From: Acidobacteriota bacterium
GTDB taxonomy: Bacteria; Acidobacteriota; Terriglobia; UBA7540
Reading direction: 5' to 3'
NCBI GenBank assembly: GCA_021838785.1
Contig: JAKCCV010000004.1
Span: 19,537-83,536 of the forward strand
DNA: 64,000 bases
The notes beneath the pieces were generated by a model. The model worked only from the letters and a program-made list of their open reading frames with translations. It had not been told where the DNA came from and ran no database searches. This document shows positions 16,448-24,456 of this stretch, one piece after another (position 1 is the stretch's first letter; each line of letters begins with the position of its first letter). A program made the position numbers and the translations under genes.

Positions 16448-17086
16448 ATGAGCTCTCCGCGACTGTTGTATCTGGCTTCATCGAATAAGGGCAAATTGCG
16501 AGAGTTCCGCCAAGCCGCGTCTGCCTGCGGCATCGAGCTTCAGGTGGTTCCTGGCTTCGACCGACTTCCGCCCTGCCAAGAGGACCAGTCAACCTTTCAG
16601 GGCAACGCCCGCAAAAAAGCCTCCTATTACAGCTCCTTGACGACCGGCCTGGTGTTCGCCGACGATTCCGGAATCTCAGTGGAGGCTCTCGGTGGCCAGC
16701 CCGGCATCCACTCGGCGCGATTCGCCGGCCCTGACGCCACCGACGCTCAGAATGATGCCAAGCTCTTGGAAGAACTGGCGCGATGTCCGGGCGCTAGCCG
16801 GTCGGCTCAATACGTTTGCTGCATCGCGTTGGCCGCGCAACAGCAAATCCTGGGAGTCTTTGAGGGCACGGTCTGCGGCGTCATCGTGGATACGCCGAAA
16901 GGCTCTAATGGTTTCGGCTATGATCCATACTTTTTTTACCCTCCCCTCGGAAAAACCTTTGCCGAACTTACGCCGGAAGAAAAGTTCGCTGTCTCCCATC
17001 GCGGAAACGCTTTCCGCAAACTGTTGGAGTTTCTCACCGCGTCGCAGCTTAGGCCGCGCTCGGCGGGCCATCTTGACCTGCCATAA
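16448..17086 (+). CDS. rdgB: XTP/dITP pyrophosphatase (RdgB/Ham1)
   Basis: This 212-residue housecleaning enzyme hydrolyses non-canonical purine nucleotides (XTP, dITP, ITP) to monophosphates. Diagnostic motifs are LASSNKGKLREF at the N-terminus, VFADDSGISVEALGGQPG with the catalytic aspartates, SARFAG, and GSNGFGYDPYF near the C-terminus. It follows rph, the linkage seen in Bacillus and many other phyla. Length is normal; no oddities are seen. Confidence 0.96.
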   Translation: MSSPRLLYLASSNKGKLREFRQAASACGIELQVVPGFDRLPPCQEDQSTFQGNARKKASYYSSLTTGLVFADDSGISVEALGGQPGIHSARFAGPDATDAQNDAKLLEELARCPGASRSAQYVCCIALAAQQQILGVFEGTVCGVIVDTPKGSNGFGYDPYFFYPPLGKTFAELTPEEKFAVSHRGNAFRKLLEFLTASQLRPRSAGHLDLP

Positions 17087-17171
17087 CTGCGGCTTCAAGA
17101 AGGGCTAGCATTGTGGCGGAGAGCGTGCTACGTTATAGGCGAAGAAAGATGATGCCCGGATGGGAGGCGAT

Positions 17172-17720
17172 ATGCGTTGGCCAAGCGTCCGATTCACAGC
17201 GTGGGCGGGATTCGTCTGCTTGCTTCTGAGCATGGGTTCGGGCCCGGCGAAAGCCGCGGGGGGACCGGGAATCCTGGCGCCGGCCAGCGGCGCTACCAAC
17301 GTCTTCTTTAATCCGGTCCCGCTCAATCTCTACGGTGGATTTGGGGCCTTTTCGCTGCCGTTAATTCCTTCTTCAACCTCGTATCTCGGCTCTTATTGGT
17401 GGGCCGGTCCAAACGCCAGCGATGATCCTCGTCAAGCGGGCTACAATCCGTCGGCCGGCTATCCGTGGGACTCCGTGACCACGCTTCTGTTAAGTGCGCG
17501 GCCCTCTCGCGCCCACGTCACGCTGGACGGTTCCGACGTGGGAGCGGCGCGCGATTTGGGACCCATTCAGCTTCCACTCGGTGAGCATACCCTCCGCGTG
17601 TCGGCGCCCGGTTACGAACCCTCCACCACCCTCCTGAAGGTGGAGCAGCCCATCGTGCAGAAGCTCGATGTGCGGCTCACGCCCATCAAGCTTGCAGCCA
17701 AGGGTAAATCACCCCATTAG
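17172..17720 (+). CDS. Exported PEGA-domain protein
   Basis: The 182-residue product has a signal peptide (MRWPSVRFTAWAGFVCLLL, likely cleaved after AKA near residue 26) and a C-terminal PEGA-type domain (RPSRAHVTLDGSDVG, LPLGEHTLRVSAPGY, then a closing strand) at about residues 112-170. PEGA domains are carbohydrate- or wall-associated modules of surface proteins. I placed the start at 17172, preceded by GGGAGG, rather than at an in-frame ATG 12 bases earlier. The region between, about residues 27-110, is tyrosine-, proline- and glycine-rich without a recognisable motif. A trypsin-like protease gene follows closely. Confidence 0.7.
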   Translation: MRWPSVRFTAWAGFVCLLLSMGSGPAKAAGGPGILAPASGATNVFFNPVPLNLYGGFGAFSLPLIPSSTSYLGSYWWAGPNASDDPRQAGYNPSAGYPWDSVTTLLLSARPSRAHVTLDGSDVGAARDLGPIQLPLGEHTLRVSAPGYEPSTTLLKVEQPIVQKLDVRLTPIKLAAKGKSPH

Positions 17721-17766
17721 ACCTCGCTTCTACCCGTCGCCGGTAGTTGCCTTGAGTGCCAAGGCG

Positions 17767-18525
17767 ATGAGCCCGCGTCGCCGGCCACCGAGCACGATGT
17801 GGGCTTGCCGTCGAGCGCTTGTGTTTCTTGTTGCCTTGGCGTGGAGAGCCCCGGCCCAAACAAGCCCCCATTGGCCTAGCCCGTCGGCCGTGCAGTTGAT
17901 TGCGGTCGGGCCTGCCGGCTACGAGAAGACCCAGGAATGCTCCGGGACCGCCTTGTGGCTGGATGCTCAAGGCGACCTTCTCACCAACGCCCATGTGGTC
18001 GAGCTTGCGCAGCGGTGTCTTGAGGGCAGGCGCAAAGCGCAGTTACTGGTCAAATTTTCCAATTCCTCCGCACCCGAGGCGACGGCCATTCCATGCCGCG
18101 TGACGGAGCTCGATAAGCGGCGGGATCTCGCTCTACTTCGCGCCGATTGGTCTCCTGGGTTCAAGCCGCCGTGGCCGCGGTGGGATGAAAACCCTCTGCC
18201 TCGGGGAACCCGGCTGCGCGTGGCAGGCTTTCCGGCGTCCTCTTGGCAGCCGGTCATTCAAACGGGCTTTGTGATAGGTTATCAATTCGAGCGCCTCCTT
18301 CGAGGCCGTCCCGATGCAACCCAAATGCTGGTGATGAAAGTCAGCTTGCGACGAGGATCGAGTGGCAGCCCCGTTTACCTCGCGGATGGCCGGTTGGTCG
18401 GCCTTGTCGAAGCGCGGCTGAGCCACGACCCGACAGAAGCCCTCATCATTCCCGCCCGCTATATTGCCAATTTCCTGCGCCGCAGCGCGGTAGTCCATGG
18501 GACGCCAACCAGCCATTCTCGGTAG
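17767..18525 (+). CDS. Exported trypsin-like serine protease
   Basis: The 252-residue product has an N-terminal signal region (the likely true signal starts at an internal Met, MWACRRALVFLVALAW) and a chymotrypsin-fold domain. The triad is visible as TNAHVV (His), RRDLALL (Asp) and RGSSGSPVY (Ser with GSSGSP oxyanion motif). The layout is that of HtrA/DegP-type trypsin domains, but there is no PDZ domain, so it is a short, single-domain periplasmic protease. It starts 46 bases after the PEGA gene on the same strand, and the two may be co-expressed. Start codons at 17767 and 17797 are both possible. Confidence 0.8.
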   Translation: MSPRRRPPSTMWACRRALVFLVALAWRAPAQTSPHWPSPSAVQLIAVGPAGYEKTQECSGTALWLDAQGDLLTNAHVVELAQRCLEGRRKAQLLVKFSNSSAPEATAIPCRVTELDKRRDLALLRADWSPGFKPPWPRWDENPLPRGTRLRVAGFPASSWQPVIQTGFVIGYQFERLLRGRPDATQMLVMKVSLRRGSSGSPVYLADGRLVGLVEARLSHDPTEALIIPARYIANFLRRSAVVHGTPTSHSR

Positions 18526-18667
18526 CGTCAGCGGAGCGATGGGATGGGTTAATAGTTTGGCCTCGCCGTCATTTTGTTCCCGCCGAGGTCTTCCCATATC
18601 CCAATAAATCGCTTAGCATGGTTGGATTGTTCCCGCAGCCTCCGCTCTCGCGGGCAAGCATAAAACC

Positions 18668-20125
18668 ATGAGTCAACTTCGCCTTCGATTTGCGCCTTCG
18701 CCCACCGGCTACCTGCATGTGGGTGGCGCGCGCACCGCACTCTACAATTGGCTCACCGCGCGACGCCACGCCGGAACCTTCATTTTGCGCATTGAAGATA
18801 CCGATGCCGACCGTTCCCAACCTGAGCTGACGACGGCCATTCTTGAGAGCCTCCAATGGCTGGGCTTGGATTGGGACGAAGGGCCGTATTACCAATCGCA
18901 GCGCCTGGAGCTTTATCGCGCTCGAGCCCAGGAGCTCGAGCGAAGCGGCCATGCCTATCCTTGCTTCTGCTCGCCGGAGGAACTTCGCGTCAAGCGGGAG
19001 CGCGCCGAAGTGGAGCACCGCGCTTGGAAGTACGACGGAACCTGCCGAAATCTTTCCCCCGCCGAGCAATCTCGCCGTCGCGCCGAGGGCCGCCCGGCCG
19101 CCCTCCGCTTTCGAGTGCCGGACTCGGGCCGGACCGCGTTTGAGGACCTGGTCTTCGGCTCCATTGAGCTTGCCAACTCGGAAATCGAGGATTTTGTTCT
19201 GCTCCGTTCGGACGGTCAGCCAACTTATCATCTCAGCGTCGTGGCCGACGACCTCGATCTTCGCGTGAGCCATGTCGTCCGAGGCGCGGATCATCTCTCG
19301 AACACGCCCAAGCAGATTTTGATGTATCGCGCCCTCGGCGCCCCGGAACCCATCTTCGCTCACCTGCCGTTGATTTTGGGACCGGATAAACAGCGGCTCT
19401 CCAAGCGTCACGGAGCCACCTCGGTCGGCGCCTACCGCGAGCAAGGCATCTTGCCCGAAGCGTTGACTAATTTTCTGGCGCTGCTCGGCTGGACGCCGCC
19501 GAGCGGTAAGGAGATTCTCAGTCGGGAGGAGATGGTCGCCCAGTTTGACCTCAAGGCGGTGTCGCGTTCGAACGCCGTCTTTGATCCGGAGAAGCTCACC
19601 TGGATGAACAGCGAATATTTGCGCCACCTGCCACTTGAAAAACTTCTTCCTCGGGTGGAGGCCCAGCTCCACGCCGAGGGGCTGTGGAATCCGGCATTTT
19701 CTCAAGCTGAGCGTGAGCGCTTTGAGGATTCTGTCCGCCTGTTGCAGACGCGGGCACGGACGCTTAAGGATTTTTCCCACTCCGGGCGGGCCTTTTTTAC
19801 GGAGGATTTTTCCTTCGACCCCGAGGCGCGCGCAAAGTTTTGGAAGGAGCCTCATCTTGCCGACTGGCTAAGCGAACTGGCACGGCGCCTGCGCAGCCTG
19901 AGCCCGTTTGACCTTGAAGGGACCGAAAAATGCCTGCGGGCGCTTGCCGAAGAAAAAGGGGTGCGCGCCGGGGTGCTCATCAACGCCGCGCGGGTGGCTC
20001 TGACCGGCCAGGCTGTGGCTCCCGGCCTGTTTGACGTCATGGTCACGCTCGGCCAGGATCGCGTGGCGCAGCGACTCGAGAGGGCCGCGGCGTTCCAACG
20101 CCAATCACAATCTGCCGGCTCCTGA
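18668..20125 (+). CDS. gltX: Glutamyl-tRNA synthetase
   Basis: The 485-residue class I aminoacyl-tRNA synthetase charges tRNA-Glu (or, in the non-discriminating type, also tRNA-Gln). The HIGH-type motif is PSPTGYLHVGGAR at residues 10-22 and the KMSKS-type motif is KQRLSKRHG near residue 242. A zinc-binding-type insert (CFCSPEEL) and the alpha-helical anticodon-binding domain at the C-terminus complete the protein. Length is normal. No glnS or gatCAB gene is in the window, so discrimination cannot be judged. Confidence 0.96.
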   Translation: MSQLRLRFAPSPTGYLHVGGARTALYNWLTARRHAGTFILRIEDTDADRSQPELTTAILESLQWLGLDWDEGPYYQSQRLELYRARAQELERSGHAYPCFCSPEELRVKRERAEVEHRAWKYDGTCRNLSPAEQSRRRAEGRPAALRFRVPDSGRTAFEDLVFGSIELANSEIEDFVLLRSDGQPTYHLSVVADDLDLRVSHVVRGADHLSNTPKQILMYRALGAPEPIFAHLPLILGPDKQRLSKRHGATSVGAYREQGILPEALTNFLALLGWTPPSGKEILSREEMVAQFDLKAVSRSNAVFDPEKLTWMNSEYLRHLPLEKLLPRVEAQLHAEGLWNPAFSQAERERFEDSVRLLQTRARTLKDFSHSGRAFFTEDFSFDPEARAKFWKEPHLADWLSELARRLRSLSPFDLEGTEKCLRALAEEKGVRAGVLINAARVALTGQAVAPGLFDVMVTLGQDRVAQRLERAAAFQRQSQSAGS

Positions 20126-20126
20126 G

Positions 20127-20159
20127 AAAAAGGCGTGGTCGCGGCAGGCCTGGCCACGC
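20127..20159 (-). terminator. Intrinsic terminator after the yfcE/small-peptide unit
   Basis: On the minus strand GCGTGG pairs with CCACGC around a GC-rich centre, and the stem is followed directly by CTTTTTCT. It begins 15 bases after the stop of the 33-codon ORF and lies wholly between that ORF and the convergent gltX stop. Confidence 0.7.
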
Positions 20160-20173
20160 GCCTCTCAGGGGCC

Positions 20174-20275
20174 TTATCCCGTCCACTTCTCGACTTTCTC
20201 AATCACCACAATGGCGAACGCCAAGATGGTCACCGTAACTTCAAGCACGCGCTTGATGTTTTTTAGGCTCAGCAT
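20174..20275 (-). CDS. Probable 33-residue single-pass membrane peptide
   Basis: The ORF encodes MLSLKNIKRVLEVTVTILAF followed by a hydrophobic/charged end (AIVVIEKVEKWTG). It has a basic N-terminus, one TM-length hydrophobic core (about residues 10-25) and a mixed-charge C-terminus. GAGGG lies eight bases before the ATG. It starts 12 bases after the yfcE-like stop, and a terminator follows its own stop, so it looks like the last cistron of that transcript. The function is unknown. It is too short for composition alone to prove coding. Confidence 0.5.
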   Translation of the reverse strand: MLSLKNIKRVLEVTVTILAFAIVVIEKVEKWTG

Positions 20276-20286
20276 TCTGTCATCCC

Positions 20287-20874
20287 TCAACTTCCGAGAG
20301 AGCTGGATGGGAACGCGGCGCTTGCCGATTCGAGCGAGTACAGATGCGCCGTGATCCCGTCCGGGCCGATTTTCAGCACGCCGCACGAGCGCGGCAGCGT
20401 AAAACGCTTCTTGCCCGCGGCTCCGGGATTAAAGAACAATCGCCGACCCAACCACACTCGGCACGGCGCATGGGTGTGGCCAAAGATGACGACCTCGGTC
20501 GTTGGTTGGAAGGCCTTTCCCAACTCCTCAGCACGGTGTAAAGGCTCGCCCGGAGCCGGGCTGTTCCTTCCCAACGCCTCCAGTTCCGCCGGCGGAAAAG
20601 GTAAAATGTGCATCAACTCGATGTGGCAACCCGCCAGTTCCAGCTCGCGCGACGGCGGCAGGGAAACCTCTGGGCTGTCCACGTTGCCGCGGACCGCATA
20701 GACCGGCGCAATCCGCTCGAGCGATTCAAGCACGTCTTCCGAGCCAACATCGCCCGCATGGAGAATCACCTTCACGCCCGCAAGCGTCTCCGTCAGCAAG
20801 GGGTCAAAATAGCCGTGGGTGTCCGACACCACGCCCACCTTCGTGGCCGCACCCAAGCCCCTGCCCTCACTCAT
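20287..20874 (-). CDS. yfcE: YfcE/MJ0936-type metallophosphodiesterase
   Basis: The 195-residue protein belongs to the small calcineurin-like phosphodiesterases. Metal-binding motifs are VVSDTHGYFD, ILHAGDVGS, AVRGNVDS (GNxD/H) and FGHTHAP (GHTH). Such enzymes cleave phosphodiester model substrates in a Mn2+-dependent way; the biological substrate is not established. The Bacillus homologue YsnB sits next to rdgB; here the gene is 3.2 kb from rdgB on the opposite strand. It is followed by a small membrane-peptide ORF and a terminator. Length is slightly above the usual 160-185 because of N- and C-terminal tails. Confidence 0.88.
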   Translation of the reverse strand: MSEGRGLGAATKVGVVSDTHGYFDPLLTETLAGVKVILHAGDVGSEDVLESLERIAPVYAVRGNVDSPEVSLPPSRELELAGCHIELMHILPFPPAELEALGRNSPAPGEPLHRAEELGKAFQPTTEVVIFGHTHAPCRVWLGRRLFFNPGAAGKKRFTLPRSCGVLKIGPDGITAHLYSLESASAAFPSSSLGS

Positions 20875-21005
20875 CCAATTGGGGTTGCTCTGTCCGATGG
20901 CGCACTCTCCATTTTCATCTTAGCCAAAGCCGTGCCCTCTGGCAAAAGGGACCTTCCACGCGCGGCGAATTGGCCATTCGGCCAACTCGCACCTTCAATT
21001 TCAAC

Positions 21006-21614
21006 CTAGTTGAATCGCAGGCGAGAGAAAATTGCAGCGTGAGCGGGTTTCAGCGGGATGTTCGCTGGCAGGACGGGCACGGTCACCACCAGCGGAATGC
21101 TGGTTGGCGCAAAGCAAGCGTGGTCGTTGCACGCCTGATAACTCAACTGACCGTGCAAAACAATCTCTGAAGCCTTGCCCGTCCGCCCGACCTTCACCAT
21201 CAAGCCAATCGGGACCTCCCCTTCGTAAACCGAGAGCGGCGTGTTGGAGAAGGAGAAATGAACCGCGCGCCCGGTGGGGTAAATCACTTTCATGACCTTA
21301 GCGTAGGCTGAGGGGCTGAAGCGTACTTCCGTGGGTATCAGATAGTTGAGCGAGGGATGATGCGCGTTAATGTGATAGCCGGCGGCGATTCGCACGACGA
21401 CCGCGGCTTTGATGGCCGACCCGCGATGCGCCCCATTGGTCGCCAGAACCACCCGAGCTTTCGCCACGGGCGATGATTCTTGAGCTTGCATCGGAACGCC
21501 CGTAACCCCCAGCGCAAGCCACGCCGCGAAAAACAATCCCCAAACACCACCAGGCTTTGGCCGGTTCCGTTGGGTGGGCCGATGGCTCGACGTGACAGGT
21601 GAAAGATCTCGCAT
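21006..21614 (-). CDS. Stand-alone DsbD N-terminal (alpha) domain protein
   Basis: The 202-residue exported protein has a signal segment (about residues 25-43, ending near QAQ) and an nDsbD immunoglobulin-like domain. Typical features are HINAHHPS.NYLIPT, SVYEGEVPI and the cysteine pair in QACNDHACFAPTS, matching the redox pair of the DsbD alpha domain. In E. coli this domain is fused to the membrane and thioredoxin domains; here it is a separate protein. It follows the TlpA-like gene by 27 bases and would receive electrons from CcdA through a thioredoxin-like partner. I used the ATG at 21614; a TTG just before it is also in frame. Confidence 0.82.
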   Translation of the reverse strand: MRDLSPVTSSHRPTQRNRPKPGGVWGLFFAAWLALGVTGVPMQAQESSPVAKARVVLATNGAHRGSAIKAAVVVRIAAGYHINAHHPSLNYLIPTEVRFSPSAYAKVMKVIYPTGRAVHFSFSNTPLSVYEGEVPIGLMVKVGRTGKASEIVLHGQLSYQACNDHACFAPTSIPLVVTVPVLPANIPLKPAHAAIFSRLRFN

Positions 21615-21641
21615 CAACGTCTCAGGTTTTTGAATCCCCGG

Positions 21642-22463
21642 TTAGATGGGAGTTTTCTGGGTCAACTTGGCCATGGCCTCCCGAGCCATCTTCAAACTGG
21701 TGGCGCAGCCGCCATCCACTTGCCGGCACTGCATCACCGTGTAACCGCACCCGCAGGCGCAGTGCTCGGAAGAGAGGGTTTTCTTGAGCTCGGTTAATTG
21801 GGTGGGCGTCAATTTGGAAACATCCACGCCCGGCACAGGCGAGTTCACTTCTGCCGGCGTTTCCACGCTGATGTTCTCCGACCCGGGAACCGCCGGAGCA
21901 AAGTTGGTCACCATTTGGTTGGGGCGAGCCGCCAACAGCTGCCGCACCTCGCGCTCGAACACGCCCTCGCTCATGGCACCAATGTGCTTGGCATAAATTC
22001 GTCCATCTCGGCCAATCACGAAGCTGGTTGGAAGACCAAAGATGCCTCCGTACAACATGCCTACTTTGTCGGTCGCCATCGCCACCGGATAATTCATTTT
22101 GAACTGCTGATAGAACTGCCGTACCGGGGCGGCGCTATCGTCCTCCGAAATGCCGATAACTTGGAGACCTTGCGGGCCGTATTTCCTTTGTAAATCCTCA
22201 AATTCCGGAATTTCCAACCGGCAAGGGCCGCACCACGTCGCCCAAAAATCGAGGATGACGACTTTGCCTCGAAAATTACTCAGGCTCAGCGTCTGGCCGG
22301 TCAGCGAGGCAAGCTTGAAATTCGGGGCCATGGGGTAGGCGCCGTCGGTTTGGGCTGAAAGCGTGGTCGCAGCGGGCGCGATCCAGAAGCGGTTGGCAAC
22401 GTACAAGCCCCCCGCCACAATGATTCCGAGTATCACTCCTAAAAGGACTCTCTTTTTCTTCAC
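21642..22463 (-). CDS. TlpA-like membrane-anchored thioredoxin with cysteine-rich C-terminal domain
   Basis: The 273-residue protein starts at a GTG (VKKKRVLLGV) six bases after AAGGAG. It has a TM anchor (about residues 4-22) and a TlpA/ResA thioredoxin domain with the active site FWATWCGPCRLEIPEF and cis-proline segment GLPTSFVI. A C-terminal extension of about 90 residues ends in a module with HCACGCGYTVMQC and a further cysteine, which looks like a metal- or redox-active domain. It probably acts as periplasmic thiol reductase supplied by CcdA. It lies between lgt and the nDsbD gene. Confidence 0.88.
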   Translation of the reverse strand: MKKKRVLLGVILGIIVAGGLYVANRFWIAPAATTLSAQTDGAYPMAPNFKLASLTGQTLSLSNFRGKVVILDFWATWCGPCRLEIPEFEDLQRKYGPQGLQVIGISEDDSAAPVRQFYQQFKMNYPVAMATDKVGMLYGGIFGLPTSFVIGRDGRIYAKHIGAMSEGVFEREVRQLLAARPNQMVTNFAPAVPGSENISVETPAEVNSPVPGVDVSKLTPTQLTELKKTLSSEHCACGCGYTVMQCRQVDGGCATSLKMAREAMAKLTQKTPI

Positions 22464-22503
22464 AGCATGCTCCTTGCCGAGAAGCCTTGCCTCCGGCGGC
22501 GGA

Positions 22504-23379
22504 TTACCTTGCCGCCTGGTGGCTTTCGGGAACTCCGGGTTTGTTGCTCGCAATCGTTCCGCCCGTCGCCAGACTTACGCCGACCGCAGCCGGCTTTGAA
22601 TTTCTGAACCATTGCCAGGCCAGGATGGGCGCGGCCCCGAGCGCCAGCAGCGCGATAAATTGCGAGGTCGAAAGCAGGTGGTGGAAAACGAAGCCGCGGT
22701 CGGGATCCCCCCGAATGAACTCATCAAAGAACCGAACCACGGCGTAAAGCACGATGTAGAGCAAGAAGATCTCGCCATCCCTTTTCTTGTGCCCGTACCT
22801 CCAAATCAGAAACCCAAAAATGGCGAAGCAGGCGGCGGATTCAATCAACTGCACGGGCCAAAGCCGCACGCCCAGCGGCGTGCCGGAAAGTTGATGCGCG
22901 TAAGGGTTGGTGAACACGACGCCCAAAAAGGAATGGGTGGGGGTTCCGTAATCATCCCCCGCTGCAAAACATCCCCAACGTCCGATGGCTTGTCCAAGCA
23001 CCACCGCAGGCGCGCACACGTCGAAAAGCTTCCGCGCCGGCAGCTTCTGAACGCGAATATAGACAATGGCGAAGAGGATGGCTCCAATCAAGCCGCCATA
23101 AAATACGCCGCCGGCCTCAAGCGTGGAAAGGGAAAAAATCCGGCTGGGATGGTCGTTGTACCCGTAATACGTCCAGTCGGTAATAACCATCAGGATTTTT
23201 GCCCCGATCAATGCCGCAATGATGACCCACGTGCTGAAATCCACCAGCATTCCGGTGTCCAGCCCTTCGCGCCGCCCTAACCTCACCACGGTGTAAAGCG
23301 CCGCCACCAGCGCTAACGCAAGGATCGGCCCGTAAGTGGGCATCCGAAAAGAACCGATTTGAAATAAAATAGGATGCAT
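22504..23379 (-). CDS. lgt: Prolipoprotein diacylglyceryl transferase
   Basis: The 291-residue integral membrane enzyme transfers diacylglycerol from phosphatidylglycerol to the lipobox cysteine of prolipoproteins. It shows MHPILFQIGSFRMPTYGPIL at the start, several TM helices, and the signature region GQAIGRWGCFAAGDDYG, a variant of the family GRxGNFxN pattern. The CxAGDDYGTPT form is also seen in many non-proteobacterial Lgt proteins. The ATG at 23379 was preferred because AAAGGCGG precedes it and the protein begins as homologues do. It is flanked by ccdA and tlpA-like genes on the same strand. Confidence 0.93.
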   Translation of the reverse strand: MHPILFQIGSFRMPTYGPILALALVAALYTVVRLGRREGLDTGMLVDFSTWVIIAALIGAKILMVITDWTYYGYNDHPSRIFSLSTLEAGGVFYGGLIGAILFAIVYIRVQKLPARKLFDVCAPAVVLGQAIGRWGCFAAGDDYGTPTHSFLGVVFTNPYAHQLSGTPLGVRLWPVQLIESAACFAIFGFLIWRYGHKKRDGEIFLLYIVLYAVVRFFDEFIRGDPDRGFVFHHLLSTSQFIALLALGAAPILAWQWFRNSKPAAVGVSLATGGTIASNKPGVPESHQAAR

Positions 23380-23540
23380 TAATCCGCCTTTCGAGGGCCA
23401 CCGCCCTGGCACATCAAAGAATTAATTAATCGTTGAGGCGCTCGCCGCCTTCCGCGGAAGGCGTTTTCATTTTCGCTGCGCGCGGCGATTTTCTCTCTTC
23501 TCCTTCGCCCTGCGTCGGCCCAAGTCTTTTCCTCTCCCTT

Positions 23541-24266
23541 TTACAGCGTAAACCGATTCAGGAAAGAAAGGTAGCCCGAAATCATCGTAAATTTGTTAAG
23601 CGCCATCAGCGCTCCAATAACTATCAGCAACACCCCCGAGGCTACTTCCACCACCTGCAAGTGCCGCCGAAATCGCGCGTAGAATTTTATGAATTGTCCC
23701 AAGCCCAGGCCCGTCAGAAGAAAAGGGATGGCGAGGCCGGCAGAATAAACCGCCAGCAGAAACATTCCTTGAAACACGGCGTGCCGCGTGGCGGCCAGCG
23801 CCAAGATCGCCGCCAAAATCGGCCCCACGCACGGAGTCCATCCGAAGGCAAAGGCAAAGCCCAGCACAAACGACCCGACCAGCCCGCGTTTGGGCGCGCC
23901 GGGGTTCACGCGCGACTCCCGATAGAGGAGCGGAATTTTCAACAAGCCCGTCAGGTGCAGCCCGAAAACAATGATAATGACCCCGGCGACGATGTTAAAA
24001 ACATTGCGCTCCGTGGTAAGAAACCGCCCCACCGCCGTCGCCGAGGCTCCTAGCGTAATGAAGACCATCGAAAAGCCGCAGACGAACGCCAGCGAATTGC
24101 TGAAAATCCGGGTTCCCAAGCCGGCCCCCGCGCCGGCTTTCAATTCCTCCATCGAGACCCCGGAAAGCATGGAGATATAACCCGGAATCAGGGGTAGCAC
24201 GCACGGCGACAAGAACGAAACCACGCCGGCAACAAACGCGATGGGAATGCCCAAGGGATGACTCAT
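23541..24266 (-). CDS. ccdA: CcdA-type transmembrane thiol-electron carrier
   Basis: The 241-residue protein has about six TM helices and the two redox cysteines of the CcdA/DsbD-beta family, in FLSPCVLPLIPGY and GWTPCVGPILAAI. It carries reducing equivalents from cytoplasmic thioredoxin across the inner membrane. It is the first gene of the ccdA-lgt-tlpA-nDsbD group, so the three functional parts of DsbD are present as separate proteins. GGAG lies five bases before the ATG. Use for cytochrome c maturation or for periplasmic disulfide reduction cannot be separated here; no cyt c genes are present. Confidence 0.92.
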   Translation of the reverse strand: MSHPLGIPIAFVAGVVSFLSPCVLPLIPGYISMLSGVSMEELKAGAGAGLGTRIFSNSLAFVCGFSMVFITLGASATAVGRFLTTERNVFNIVAGVIIIVFGLHLTGLLKIPLLYRESRVNPGAPKRGLVGSFVLGFAFAFGWTPCVGPILAAILALAATRHAVFQGMFLLAVYSAGLAIPFLLTGLGLGQFIKFYARFRRHLQVVEVASGVLLIVIGALMALNKFTMISGYLSFLNRFTL

Positions 24267-24349
24267 GCTAACTCCGGCACCCGACCCAAGCCTCCTTGCT
24301 TTAGATGCACCGTTCCACGCTTTCGGCTCGCGCTTTCAGCCCGTCGCCC

Positions 24350-24378
24350 TTGAACGCTTACCCCCGGAAGTGTATCAT
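24350..24378 (+). promoter_or_regulatory. Promoter of the HAD hydrolase gene
   Basis: TTGAAC and TATCAT are separated by 17 bases; transcription would start near 24385, about 70 bases before the TTG start codon. Confidence 0.55.
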
Positions 24379-24456
24379 ACGGCTCTTTTGCCTTAGCCTC
24401 GGAAGGTAACGGGCCGCCCCGCTTTCGTGCGAATTGAGCCCAAGGAGAATCAACGT

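Noticed and set aside
18569..19855. Long minus-strand ORF (428 codons) across gltX
   Set aside because: It is the antisense shadow of a well-conserved gltX in GC-rich sequence; no motif or start site supports it.
20131..20160. Plus-strand terminator of gltX
   Set aside because: The hairpin has no T run on the plus strand; the run is on the minus strand, so it was assigned to the yfcE transcript.
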